From NCBI GenBank assembly GCA_027487675.1, contig JAIYDD010000023.1, forward strand, positions 1 through 60,808: DNA of 60,808 nt, written 5' to 3'. The translations under genes were made by a program, and so were the position numbers. This document shows, one piece after another, positions 34,463-44,400 of the stretch; the first letter of the stretch is position 1; the number at the start of each line of letters is the position of its first letter. The stretch comes from Acetobacteraceae bacterium (GTDB taxonomy: Bacteria; Pseudomonadota; Alphaproteobacteria; Acetobacterales; Acetobacteraceae). The notes below the pieces were generated by a model. The model saw only the letters and a list, made by a program, of their open reading frames with translations, ran no database searches and was not told the DNA's origin.

Positions 34463-36343
34463 CTATTCGGCGGGCGCGCGGGCCGGCGCCACTTCCGCAT
34501 CCTCGGCCGCCGCGGCCGCCGCCGCCGCGGCCTCGGCCGCCGCCACGGCTTCCGACTGGCGGCGCCACATCGCGGCGTAGAGCCCGTCCTCGGCGATCAG
34601 CGCGGCGTGGCTGCCGCGCTCGGCGATGCGGCCCTCCTGCAGCACGATGATCTCGTCGGCCTCCACGACGGTGGACAGGCGGTGCGCGATGACCAGCGTG
34701 GTCCGGCCGCGCGCGGCGTCCCGCAGCGCCGCCTGGATCTCCTGTTCCGTGCGGGTGTCGAGCGCGCTGGTCGCCTCGTCCAGGATCAGGATGCGCGGGT
34801 CCTTCAGCAGGGTGCGCGCGATGGCCACCCGCTGCTTCTCCCCGCCCGAGAGCTTCAGGCCGCGCTCGCCCACGCGGGTGTCGTAGCCGTCGGGCAGGCG
34901 CAGGACGAAGTCGTGCACCTGAGCGAGGCGCGCGGCCTGCTCCACCTCCGCCTGCGTCGCGCCGGGGCGGCCATAGGCGATGTTGTAGCGGATGGTGTCG
35001 TTGAACAGCACGGTGTCCTGCGGCACCACGCCGATGGCCGCGCGCAGGCTGTCCTGCGTCACGTCGCGCACATCCTGCCCGTCGATCACCACGCGCCCCG
35101 CATTGGCATCGTAGAAGCGGAACAGCAGGCGGGAGATGGTGGACTTCCCCGCCCCCGTGGGCCCGACGATCGCCAGCGTGCGGCCGGCGGGCACGGTGAA
35201 GGAGACGCCCTTCAGGATCTCCCGGTCCGGGCGGTAGCCGAAGCGCACGGCATCGAAGCTCACCTCGCCGGCGGTGGCCGACAGCGGGGCCGCGCCGGGG
35301 CGGTCGGCGACCTCGCGCTCCTCCCGCATCAGGGTGAACATGGCCTCCATGTCGGTCAGGCCCTGCTTGATCTCGCGATAGGCGAAGCCGAGGATGTTCA
35401 GCGGCGCGAAGAGCTGGATCATGTAGGTGTTGACCAGCACGAAATCGCCGACGCTCATGCCGCCGCCCGCCACGCGATGCGCGGCCATCAGCATCACCGC
35501 GGTCAGGCCCAGCGCGATGGTCGCCTGCTGCCCGAAGTTCAGCCCGTTCAGCGAGACCTCGGAGCGCACATAGGCGCGTTCGTAGCGTTCGAGGCTGGCG
35601 TCGTAGCGGCGCGCCTCATGCGCCTCGTTCCCGAAGTACTTCACCGTCTCGAAGTTCAGCAGGCTGTCCACCGCCTTGGTGTTGGCGTCCTGGTCGGTGG
35701 CGTTCATCTCCCGCCGGAAGCGCAGGCGCCATTCGGTGAACATCAGGGTGAAGGCGATGTAGATCCCGACGGTGGCCAGGATCACCAGGGTGAAGGAGAT
35801 GTCGAACATCCACCACAGGATCACCGAGACCAGCAGGATCTCGAAGATCGTGGGCAGGATGTTGAACAGCAGGAAGTCCAGCACGAAGGTGATGCCGCGC
35901 GTGCCGCGCTCGATCACCCGCGACAGCCCGCCGGTCTGCCGGTCCAGATGGAAGCGGAGCGACAGCGCATGCAGGTGGCGGAAGACCGAGAGCGCGATGC
36001 GCCGCGTCGCGCGGCCCTGCACGCGGGCGAAGATGGCATCCCGCGCCTCGTTGAAGGCCGACGCCGTCAGCCGCATCAGGCCATAGGCCAGCACCAGCGC
36101 GATGGGCACGGCGGCGACCATCCCGGCCGGCCCTGCCTGGGGCGCAAGCGCATCCACCGCGCGGGCGAAGGCGATCGGGACCACGACGTTCGCGGCCTTG
36201 GCCGCGACCAGCAGCACGAAGCTGGCGACGACGCGCAGCCTGAGGCCGCGCTCCCCCTCCGGCCACAGATAGGGCAGCAGGGTCAGCAGGGTGCGCAGGT
36301 GGTTGCGCTCGGGGGCGGCGGCGCCGGGGCGGTCGGGGGGCAT
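34463..36343 (-). CDS. Atm1-type (heavy-metal/glutathione-conjugate) ABC exporter
   Basis: This 626-aa half-transporter has six membrane helices (about residues 25-320) and one nucleotide-binding domain (350-600). The loop LDRQTGGLSRVIERGTRGIT is the Atm1/AtmA hallmark near the glutathione site. The ATPase has GPTGAGKSTISRLLFRFYD, VVPQDTVLFNDTI, LKLSGGEKQRVAIARTLL and ILILDEATSALDTRTE. Bacterial Atm1 homologues export glutathione or glutathione-metal/polysulfide conjugates for metal detoxification or Fe-S homeostasis. The last 25 residues are an Ala/Glu-rich tail. ATG 36343 is preferred over 36373 because the extra residues have no family match. Confidence 0.9.
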   Translation of the reverse strand: MPPDRPGAAAPERNHLRTLLTLLPYLWPEGERGLRLRVVASFVLLVAAKAANVVVPIAFARAVDALAPQAGPAGMVAAVPIALVLAYGLMRLTASAFNEARDAIFARVQGRATRRIALSVFRHLHALSLRFHLDRQTGGLSRVIERGTRGITFVLDFLLFNILPTIFEILLVSVILWWMFDISFTLVILATVGIYIAFTLMFTEWRLRFRREMNATDQDANTKAVDSLLNFETVKYFGNEAHEARRYDASLERYERAYVRSEVSLNGLNFGQQATIALGLTAVMLMAAHRVAGGGMSVGDFVLVNTYMIQLFAPLNILGFAYREIKQGLTDMEAMFTLMREEREVADRPGAAPLSATAGEVSFDAVRFGYRPDREILKGVSFTVPAGRTLAIVGPTGAGKSTISRLLFRFYDANAGRVVIDGQDVRDVTQDSLRAAIGVVPQDTVLFNDTIRYNIAYGRPGATQAEVEQAARLAQVHDFVLRLPDGYDTRVGERGLKLSGGEKQRVAIARTLLKDPRILILDEATSALDTRTEQEIQAALRDAARGRTTLVIAHRLSTVVEADEIIVLQEGRIAERGSHAALIAEDGLYAAMWRRQSEAVAAAEAAAAAAAAAEDAEVAPARAPAE

Positions 36344-36468
36344 GTCGGCAGATCTGGGCGCAACCCGGCGCAAGGGGAAGCCGGGGCGGGCGGGGCGCTG
36401 CCATGCGCGGGGTGCCGGCGGGGCCGGGCCGGGTGCGCCGGGGCCGCTTCCGGGCTAAAGGCGGGGGC

Positions 36469-37347
36469 ATGACCAGCGAAGACGGGCTGTTCGCCGCGCT
36501 CTGGCGGCATGTCGAGGCCTGCAACAACCTCGCCTCCCCCGCCCATCTGCTGCCCTTCCGGATCGGGGAGGCGCAGGTCGGCTGGCTCGGGCTGGACCTC
36601 GCCCGCGCGCTGGCCTTCTTTCCGCGCGACGTGCATTTCGACGGGGCCGGCGCCTCGCTGGCCGGGCGGCTGCGGGCGGCAGGTGCCCGCAGCGATGCGC
36701 TGGCGCGGCTGGTGGCGGCGTTGGCGGCGCGCGGGCATTTTCGGCTGCGGGGCGAGCTGTTCGACGTCCGCGCCGAGCCGGACGGGCCGGCGCTGGCGCA
36801 GCTGGATCGCGGCGCGCTGCCGGCCTTCGGCATCCTCTCCCAAGGCGTGCATGTGAACGGCTTCGTGCGGCGGGCGGACGGGCTGCACCTGTGGTGCGGC
36901 TGGCGGTCCCGCGCCAAGCCGGTGGCGCCGGGGCAGCTCGACAACATCGTCGCCGGCGGCATCCCGGCCGGGCTGACGCCCGAGCAATGCCTGGTGAAGG
37001 AGGCGGCGGAGGAAGCCTCCCTGCCCGCTGGGCTCGCCTTGCAGGCGGTGGCGGCAGGCCGCGTCTCCTACGTGCTGGCCAACGAGGAAGGGCTGCGGCG
37101 CGACGTGCTGCACTGCTTCGACCTGGAACTGCCCGAAGGCGCGGTGCCGCGCCCGAACGATGACGAGGTGGAGCGCTTCGAGCTGCTGCCGGCGGCCGAG
37201 GTGCTGCGGATCGTGGCGCAGGGCGGGCCGGTGAAGTTCAACGTCAACCTGGTGCTGATCGCCTTCGCGCTGCGCCACGGTCTGCTGGACGGCCTGCCGG
37301 AAGACCAGCGCCGGCGGCTGCGGGCTGGGCTGGACCAGGCGGGGTAG
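36469..37347 (+). CDS. Nudix hydrolase with DUF4743 N-terminal domain
   Basis: This 292-aa protein has an N-terminal DUF4743 domain (RHVEACNNLASPAHLLPFRI) and a C-terminal Nudix domain. The Nudix box is a variant: GGIPAGLTPEQCLVKEAAEE, in which KEAAEEA stands for REUxEE. This combination is found in the yeast Tnr3/thiamine-pyrophosphokinase-linked Nudix family, acting on (oxy)thiamine diphosphates or related compounds. ILSQGVHVNGFVRR precedes the Nudix core, as in those proteins. ATG 36469 follows GGCGGGGGC. It converges with the HEPN-like gene, 9 bp apart. Confidence 0.85.
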   Translation: MTSEDGLFAALWRHVEACNNLASPAHLLPFRIGEAQVGWLGLDLARALAFFPRDVHFDGAGASLAGRLRAAGARSDALARLVAALAARGHFRLRGELFDVRAEPDGPALAQLDRGALPAFGILSQGVHVNGFVRRADGLHLWCGWRSRAKPVAPGQLDNIVAGGIPAGLTPEQCLVKEAAEEASLPAGLALQAVAAGRVSYVLANEEGLRRDVLHCFDLELPEGAVPRPNDDEVERFELLPAAEVLRIVAQGGPVKFNVNLVLIAFALRHGLLDGLPEDQRRRLRAGLDQAG

Positions 37348-37356
37348 AGGGGGGCG

Positions 37357-37864
37357 TCAGCCGCGGGGCAGGGCGAGCAGCAGCGCCAGCAGGTCGGTGC
37401 GGTCCGGGTCGGCCAGGGTGGCGAAGGCGGCCATCGCGCCTTCCGCCGCATCGACCAGGCTTTCGGCGTCCGAGGCGAGGAAGGTCGCGGAGGGATCGTA
37501 GTCCGCCAGGTGGCGCGCCGCCTGCAGGGCCAGGAAGCTGCTCGCCAGGTCGCGCAGCCCATCGCTGGCCGCCGTGCGGCGCAGCGCGCCGCGCCAACGG
37601 CGGCCGAGCGTCGTTGCCTCCAGCGCCTCGCAGGCCTGGCGCATCCGGCCATGGTCGAAGGCCCGGTAGAGAAGGGTGTAGGCGACGCCGCCGCGCTCCT
37701 CGGCACCCAGGAAGCGGTCGGCCGCTTCGCGCAGCAGCAGGTGGAACAGGGCATAGTAGGCGGTGGAGACGGCCCGGCGCAGCGCCGCCTCGCCGTCCGG
37801 GCCCGGACGGCGAGGCGGCGACCAGCCCGCGGGCGACGCCGCGCAGGCCGGCGGGATCAGGCAC
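37357..37864 (-). pseudogene. HEPN/UPF0332-like gene with a frameshift
   Basis: Read from GTG 37864 the protein begins MPDPAGLRGVARGLVAASPS. The continuation ALRRAVSTAYYALFHLLLRE is in another frame; joining them needs loss of one base in the C/G run near 37795-37805. The full span of 508 nt is 3x169+1, consistent with one extra base. The combined product (about 169 aa) matches HEPN-type proteins: AYYALFH helix, LLYRAFDHGRMRQACEAL with the R-x-H-like motif, and AARHLADYDPSATF near the end. HEPN proteins are often RNases of toxin-antitoxin pairs. The frameshift may be real or a sequencing/assembly error in a GC run. Confidence 0.65.
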
Positions 37865-38153
37865 CCGCGCGGCGGTCCCAGTCGGCGCGGTCGAGGAGCC
37901 GGACGGTCGGATGGGTCTCCTCGCCCTGGGCGAAGAGCGCGTCCACCAGCTTCTGGCGCGTGCGGATCAGCAGCGTGCCGGGGCGCAGGCCGGCGCGGTC
38001 GAAGGCGACCAGGTGAGTGAAGCGGTAGCTGGGGCGGCCTTCGCCGTCGACGGTGGGCTGCACCTCGACCCGCTCCACCGCCGACGCCCCGCCCACCGCG
38101 CGGGCGGCGTCGAGGCCGAGGCGCTCCAGCTCCGCGATCGGCAATTCCCTCAT
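37857..38153 (-). CDS. Small hypothetical protein paired with the HEPN-like gene
   Basis: This 98-aa protein is not of a family I can name. It starts MRELPIAELERLGLDAARAV, continues with a beta-rich core (RVEVQPTVDGEGRPSYRFTH) and LLIRTRQKLVDALFAQGEET, and ends VRLLDRADWDRRAGA. The HEPN-like gene begins inside its last codons (8-bp overlap), so the two form one translational unit and may be partner proteins. It does not resemble the nucleotidyltransferase partners of classic HEPN-MNT pairs. It is 31 bp downstream of the sigma-54 regulator gene on the same strand. Confidence 0.65.
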   Translation of the reverse strand: MRELPIAELERLGLDAARAVGGASAVERVEVQPTVDGEGRPSYRFTHLVAFDRAGLRPGTLLIRTRQKLVDALFAQGEETHPTVRLLDRADWDRRAGA

Positions 38154-38184
38154 GCGTCCAAGCTGGGATGCGGCGCGGGCAGGG

Positions 38185-39687
<1,503 letters not shown>

Positions 39688-39978
39688 GCGGGGCTATCGG
39701 CCCGACGCGTGCCGTCGGATGCCGACGGCAACGCGGACCGGCCCGGCCTTGCGGTGGCCCGCGGTGCGATCCGGGCCCGGCGGTCCCGAAGCCGTCAGCA
39801 CGCGCCGCAGCACCTGGCCGCCGCCCCGGAACCCCGCCGGCCGGGACATGGCGCCGGCACGCCGCCGCGCGCCTGCGCTGCCGTCGGCGCCGCGCCGCGC
39901 AGAGGACAGCTGAGCCCAGGCATCAGGCCGGTCCCGCAGGGCGCCGCGGCGCGGCCCGGGCTGCGCGCGGGCGGCGCA

Positions 39979-40326
39979 TCAGCCGCTCCCGGACAGGTTG
40001 TCGGCCAGGCGGGACAGCTCGGCCAGCGCGGCGGCGGCTTCCTCGGCGATGCGCGCGGCCAGCAGCCGGGGCTCGGTCGCGTCGCGGCGGTCCATGGCGA
40101 TGCGGGCGGCCTGTTCCAGCCGCTTCGCGCCGACCGCGGCGGCGGCGCCGGCCAGGCTGTGGGCGGCGCGGCGATAGGCCTCGGCCTCGCCCGCCCCGGC
40201 GGCGGCGGAAAGCTCGCGCGCCAGGCGGCCCAAATCCTCCTCGAAGGTGCGCAGGATGCGCACGACGTCGTCGCGCGGGAGGTCCGCGGCAAGCTGGGCG
40301 GGGATGTCCGGGTCGATGGCGTTCAC
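39979..40326 (-). CDS. HPt (histidine phosphotransfer) domain protein
   Basis: This 115-aa helical protein has the HPt core YRRAAHSLAGAAAAVGAKRLE, with the phospho-accepting His56 in AHSLAGAA, preceded by VRILRTFEEDLGRLARELSA as in HPt helices. It would shuttle phosphate between a hybrid kinase elsewhere and a receiver, most simply the sigma-54 regulator just downstream. GTG 40326 is the chosen start; an upstream GTG at 40344 would add six residues. No Shine-Dalgarno clearly decides. The 291 bp between it and the regulator hold no gene. Confidence 0.78.
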   Translation of the reverse strand: MNAIDPDIPAQLAADLPRDDVVRILRTFEEDLGRLARELSAAAGAGEAEAYRRAAHSLAGAAAAVGAKRLEQAARIAMDRRDATEPRLLAARIAEEAAAALAELSRLADNLSGSG

Positions 40327-40454
40327 GCGGCTTTTGTGTCGCACTGCGGGCGCGGAGCGTCAATCGCACTCCCGCAGGCTGTGGCCAGCAGGTGCTGCGC
40401 AACCCGCCGTCGCGCAGCGCGACCGCCGGCCCGGGCCGCGGTCGCGGGGCCGCG

Positions 40455-41444
40455 TCACATCTTCGCGGTCTCCACCGCCGTCGGCGCGGGCTCGACCGGC
40501 GGCGCCGGATCGTCGCGCCAGGAGGTCGGAAGCGGGGCCCGGGCGAAGACGCGGCTTGCCGCCGCGTCGGCCCAGGAGGCCGCGACCGCGCCGAGGCGCA
40601 GCAGCGCCGCGCGCAGGGGCTGGCCGCCGATCGCCGCCGTCTCCGCGTCCTGGCGCAGCAGGCCGATGCGGCAGAGCGCGGGCGCGGCCGGGTCCAGCGC
40701 CGCGGCGGGCGCCGCATAGGCCAGCGCCACACGCCGCCGCGCCGTGCGGCGCAGCGCAGCCTCGGCCGCGTCTGGCCCGAAGGCGGGCACCCAGCGCTCG
40801 GCCAGCGGCTGCGGCACGCAGCCCACCGGCGCGCAGGCGGCGAGATGCAGCCAGAGATCCCAATCCTCGGACCGCGCCAGCTGTTCGTTGAAGCCGCCCA
40901 CGGCGCGCAGCAGTGCGGTGCGGGCGACGACGGTGGAGGTGGCGACCACCGGCTCGGCATAGAGCTGCGCCTGGGCGTCGGCATCCAGCACGAAGGCTTC
41001 CCGCCGCATGGCGTGGCGGGCGGCGAAGCGCGGGCAGCGGGCGAAGCCGCCGGGCAGCGGGCCGGCTTCCTCCGACTGGCGGCGGTGGTCGGTGAAGGAG
41101 AAGCCGATCTCCGCGTGCAGCCGGTGCAGTTCCAGCTGGCGCTCCAGCTTGCCGGGCCGCCAGCGGTCGTCGGCGTCCAGGAAGGCGATCAGCGGCGCGA
41201 CGGCGGCGTCCAGCGCCAGGTTGCGGGCCTCGGCCGGGCCGCCCCCGGCGCCGCGCAGCGGCCGGATGCGCGGGTTGCACCGGGCGACGGCGACCAGGAA
41301 GTCCCAGGTCCCGTCGGTGGAGGCGTCGTCGACGACCAGGATCTCGATGTCGGGGCGCGACCCGACCGAGGCGAGGGCGCCGGGCAGCCAGCGCAACGCG
41401 TCGCGGGCGGCGATGACCACGCTGAGCCGGGGCAGGCTGGGCAC
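40455..41444 (-). CDS. Family 2 glycosyltransferase
   Basis: This 329-aa soluble GT-A enzyme has RLSVVIAARDALRWLPGALA at the N-terminus, ILVVDDASTDGTWDFL, AEARNLALDAAVAPLIAFLD followed by the DXD-type DADDRWRPGKL, and the acceptor-side motif ARSEDWDLWLHLAA (ED of family 2). It starts at GTG. No membrane helix is seen, so it probably acts at the inner face of the membrane on a polysaccharide or glycolipid precursor. Neighbours give no pathway. Confidence 0.85.
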   Translation of the reverse strand: MPSLPRLSVVIAARDALRWLPGALASVGSRPDIEILVVDDASTDGTWDFLVAVARCNPRIRPLRGAGGGPAEARNLALDAAVAPLIAFLDADDRWRPGKLERQLELHRLHAEIGFSFTDHRRQSEEAGPLPGGFARCPRFAARHAMRREAFVLDADAQAQLYAEPVVATSTVVARTALLRAVGGFNEQLARSEDWDLWLHLAACAPVGCVPQPLAERWVPAFGPDAAEAALRRTARRRVALAYAAPAAALDPAAPALCRIGLLRQDAETAAIGGQPLRAALLRLGAVAASWADAAASRVFARAPLPTSWRDDPAPPVEPAPTAVETAKM

Positions 41445-41708
41445 GGGCGTCCTCTCGATCTGCGGGGCGCCCGGCCGGGATCGGCTGGCCGGCGCGCGTC
41501 GCCGCGGATCAAGCAGGCGGCATGCCGGCGATTTGCATTGCAGAATGCAGGAGAAGGGGGCGATTCGGGCCTGCGCGCGGCAGGGTCATGCCGGCGTCGG
41601 GGTTTCCGCGCGCGCCCGGCGCGATGCCCGCCCAGGCGGGCGGCCGCTCATGCGGCGCCGCGCCGGCGCCGGGACGGCGTGCGCGCCGCCGTCCGGGCGG
41701 CCCCGGCG

Positions 41709-42398
41709 TCAGTTCGCGCCGTGGCGCATCAGCATGGCCCGCAGCGGGTCGGAGCCGGCATTGTGCGCTTCCATCGCCAGGACGATCTGCCGCGCCGAGA
41801 CCTGCCGGCCGTAATAGGCCTGCGCCCAATCGGCGCGGTAGGAGAAGATGGTGCCCTGCAGCGTCATCCCGGCGAAGAGCCCGCGGTTGCGCGCCACCGC
41901 GACGATGTCCGCCCCGGCCGCCGCCGTGGTGCTGCCCTGGATGCCGCCGCCGATCGTGGCCAGCGCCAGCGCGGCGTCGGCGCCCACCTTGAACTGGCTG
42001 TCCATCACCGCCTGCAGGCCGCGATCGGTCATGATCATCATCATGACCAGACTGTCCTGGATGCCGGCCTGCAGCCCGAAGCTGCCCGAGCCGAAGCTGT
42101 AGAAGGCCGGCGAGGACCAGGACCCCGCCGCGTCGCGCCCGACCAGGGCGCAGGTGCCGCCCTCGCCGCCGAAGATGAAGCCGGCGCGGAAGACCCGCGG
42201 GCAGACCATCACCGCCCGCGCCCGGCGCAGATAGCTGATGACGTCCTGCGTGCCGTCGCCCGTCGTCACCAGTTCCTGCACCGCCAGGGTCGCGCGGTCC
42301 ACCAGCGCCTGCTGTTCCTGCTGGGCGCGGGCGGGCGCGAGGGGCAGCAGCAGCAGCGCCGCACCGAGGAGCAGGCGCCGCATCATGACACGGGACAT
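41709..42398 (-). CDS. Exported SYLF/YSC84-domain lipid-binding protein
   Basis: This 229-aa protein has a signal peptide (MMRRLLLGAALLLLPLAPARAQ). The SYLF (DUF500/YSC84) domain follows: ARAVMVCPRVFRAGFIFGGE, SSPAFYSFGSGSFGLQAGIQ, DSLVMMMIMTDRGLQAVMDS and TIFSYRADWAQAYYGRQ-type ending (IFSYRADWAQAYYG). The family binds phosphoinositides or other lipids in eukaryotes; bacterial members are periplasmic and of unknown role. ATG 42398 is preferred over the upstream TTG. The 264 bp downstream (41445-41708) show no gene. Confidence 0.87.
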   Translation of the reverse strand: MSRVMMRRLLLGAALLLLPLAPARAQQEQQALVDRATLAVQELVTTGDGTQDVISYLRRARAVMVCPRVFRAGFIFGGEGGTCALVGRDAAGSWSSPAFYSFGSGSFGLQAGIQDSLVMMMIMTDRGLQAVMDSQFKVGADAALALATIGGGIQGSTTAAAGADIVAVARNRGLFAGMTLQGTIFSYRADWAQAYYGRQVSARQIVLAMEAHNAGSDPLRAMLMRHGAN

Positions 42399-42541
42399 CA
42401 ACGGCCTCCGGCAACCGATTGTCGGCGTTCAGTCTACAGGGTGGGGGGCGGCCTGTCCAAGGCGGGCGTGCGGCGATTGCGTGGCAGCCTGCCCCTGCGG
42501 GGCGACCCGGGAAGCCGGGCCAGGCGGGCTTCCGGGGCGCG

Positions 42542-43180
42542 TCAGGCCTCCGCCGGCAGGGTGAAGGGCTCCTCGTTCACCGCGGCGATGCGCCAGTCGG
42601 GCCCCACCCGCTCGATCCGGGTCAGCGACAGGTTCTTGATCGAAAAGGACAGCACCGCCTCGCCGGGGATGCGCATGGCATGCGCCAGCGCGGCGCGGAT
42701 CGAGCCGCCATGCGCCACCACCACCACGTCGCCGCCGGCATTCTCCGCCACCAGGCGGTCGATCTCCGGCCCGACGCGGTCGATCACATCCGCGAAACTT
42801 TCCCCGCCCGGCGGCCGCTCGTCCCAGTGGATCGACCAGAAGGGGTGGGGCGGGTGGCGCAGGCGCTCGAAGAAGCGGTCATGCGGCAGGCCCTCCAGCG
42901 CGCCGAGATGCTGTTCGATCAGCGCCGGCCGGGTCTCGAGCGGGGCCGGCGGATACCCCGCGGCGAAGATGGCGGCGGCGGTGGCGCGGGTGCGCGACAG
43001 GGGCGTCACCAGCCAGCGCGCCGGCCGGGGCAGGCGGGCCGCCAGCCAGCGATAGGCCGCCGCCTCCTGGCGCAGCGCCAATTCGCAGAGGCCGACATCC
43101 ATGGTGCCGTACATGGTCAGCCGGGCGGAGGGCTCGACCAGGGCGTGGCGGATCAGGAACAGGCGCGTGGGGGTGCTCAC
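42542..43180 (-). CDS. Histidine phosphatase (phosphoglycerate-mutase-like) family protein
   Basis: This 212-aa protein has the phosphohistidine motif at its N-terminus in a variant form (FLIRHALVEP, RHA instead of RHG). It continues with WLVTPLSRTRATAAAIFAAG (second catalytic Arg) and the C-terminal VVVVAHGGSIRAALAHAM (second His). Such enzymes include cobalamin-pathway CobC-type phosphatases and broad phosphomonoesterases. A role in B12 assembly is possible given cobST in the window, but it is 11 kb away. It starts at GTG 43180, about 110 bp from the IS copy. Confidence 0.85.
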   Translation of the reverse strand: MSTPTRLFLIRHALVEPSARLTMYGTMDVGLCELALRQEAAAYRWLAARLPRPARWLVTPLSRTRATAAAIFAAGYPPAPLETRPALIEQHLGALEGLPHDRFFERLRHPPHPFWSIHWDERPPGGESFADVIDRVGPEIDRLVAENAGGDVVVVAHGGSIRAALAHAMRIPGEAVLSFSIKNLSLTRIERVGPDWRIAAVNEEPFTLPAEA

Positions 43181-43290
43181 GCCGCGCGGTGTAGCGCCGG
43201 AGGGCCGGGGCTGTCGCCGGGGGGGCGGGGAGGCGACGCCGCATGGGCGGGACGCGCCGGGTGACGCGGCGCCAGGTGGCCCGGGGGGCG

Positions 43291-44166
43291 GGCATCGCCC
43301 CGCCCGCGCAAATCCAGCGCGCCCGCCCCGACGTGCCCGAGCGTGGCCCTGCGGCTGGATGCGAGACGTTGCATCCTCCGTGCTGTCGGACGGGGCCGAG
43401 GTGGTGGCGCGCGTCGCGGCGGTGGTGGACCTCGAGGCGACGGCGCGGGCGAGCGGTGCGCTGCGCCGGGTTCGGAAGGTCCGCCAGGCGTCGGAGGGTG
43501 GGTGCCGGTTCGACCTGCTGGCGCACCTGCCGCCGGCGGATGCGCCGGTGCAGCACCTGGTGCGGCTGCGCGGCCAGCCGGTTCGGCCACGCCTGGGGTC
43601 ATCGCGCGATTGCCGCCGGAGGCGGCGGCGGCGGCCGGTGGGCGCCTGACGCGCCGGGCAAGCCGCGGCGGCAGGAAGGCGCAGGCCGGCACGCGGATCG
43701 CGGCAGGCCACCTGATGCGGCTGACCTCGCTGCCGGCGGAGACGACGCCGGCGGAGCGGCTGGTGGCGTTCTACCGGCCGCGCCGGCAGGTGGAGTTGGC
43801 GTTCAAGCGGCTGAAGACGCTGGGCGGGCCTGACGACCTGCCGGCGAGCGACCCGGACCCGGCGCGGACATGGCTGCTCGCGCAACCGATCGGGGCGGTG
43901 CTGGCCGAGGACATCGCGACCTCGATGGCCGCCATTCCCTCCCTGGGGAGAGGCCCTGGCGGGCGGCGGCGCCAATGCCCCTCGCCCTGGCGGGCGTGGA
44001 AGATCGCCCGTGGCCGGCTGCGCGATGCCATCCTGCCCCGGCGCCCGGACCCTCCACGAAGCGGGCATACGGCCTGCCGCGCCGCGATCTGCGAGCCACC
44101 GCGCCGCCGACCGTCACGGGCCGCGAACATCTCGAGCGAATGACCTCGCGCAGACGGGGCTCCGCC
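43291..44166 (+). mobile_element. IS4-like deletion derivative, copy 2 (876 bp)
   Basis: This element is collinear, in inverted orientation, with 25118-25994. The ends are degenerate versions of the inverted repeat (GGCATCGCCCCG at 43291 and the complement of GGCGGAGCCCCG ending at 44166). The same N-terminal part of the transposase is missing. Single-base differences include loss of the stop that ends the main frame in copy 1. The surrounding 43181-44400 contain no other gene; 44167-44400 is featureless GC-rich sequence before the repeat-protein gene. The two copies could recombine and invert the 17.3-kb segment between them. Confidence 0.75.
43343..44143 (+). pseudogene. IS4-family transposase C-terminal remnant (copy 2)
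   Basis: This frame encodes GVIARLPPEAAAAAGGRLTR, LPAETTPAERLVAFYRPRRQ then VELAFKRLKTLGG, and ARTWLLAQPIGAVLAEDIAT, nearly identical to copy 1. The first part of the homology (FDLLAHLPPADAPVQHLVRL) is in a different frame, so a frameshift is present. The catalytic N-terminal region is absent. Confidence 0.75.
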
Positions 44167-44400
44167 TTTCCCCGGGCCGCCGGGCGCTGTCTCGCCCCAA
44201 GCTTCGCGCGCATGGGGCCGAAGCGCCGCGGGGCCCGGGCCGGGTCGCCCGGCATGCAGGGGCGCATCCGCCGCGTCCCGGTGGTTCCATGCGGCGCCCG
44301 TGTCGCAGCCGCGCGGCACCGCGCGGCGGCGGGCACGCGCACCCTTGCGGGCCGGCGGGGGCGGGGCACATCCTCGCGCCGTATCGGGAACCGGACCCGG

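Noticed and set aside
39795-40292. Alternative minus-strand protein overlapping the HPt gene
   Set aside because: Pro/Arg-rich frame with no motif; the overlapping frame has a clear HPt His motif.
42879-43692. Several overlapping frames around the phosphatase gene and IS copy 2
   Set aside because: They are other-frame readings of the IS remnant and the phosphatase; no independent domain is visible.
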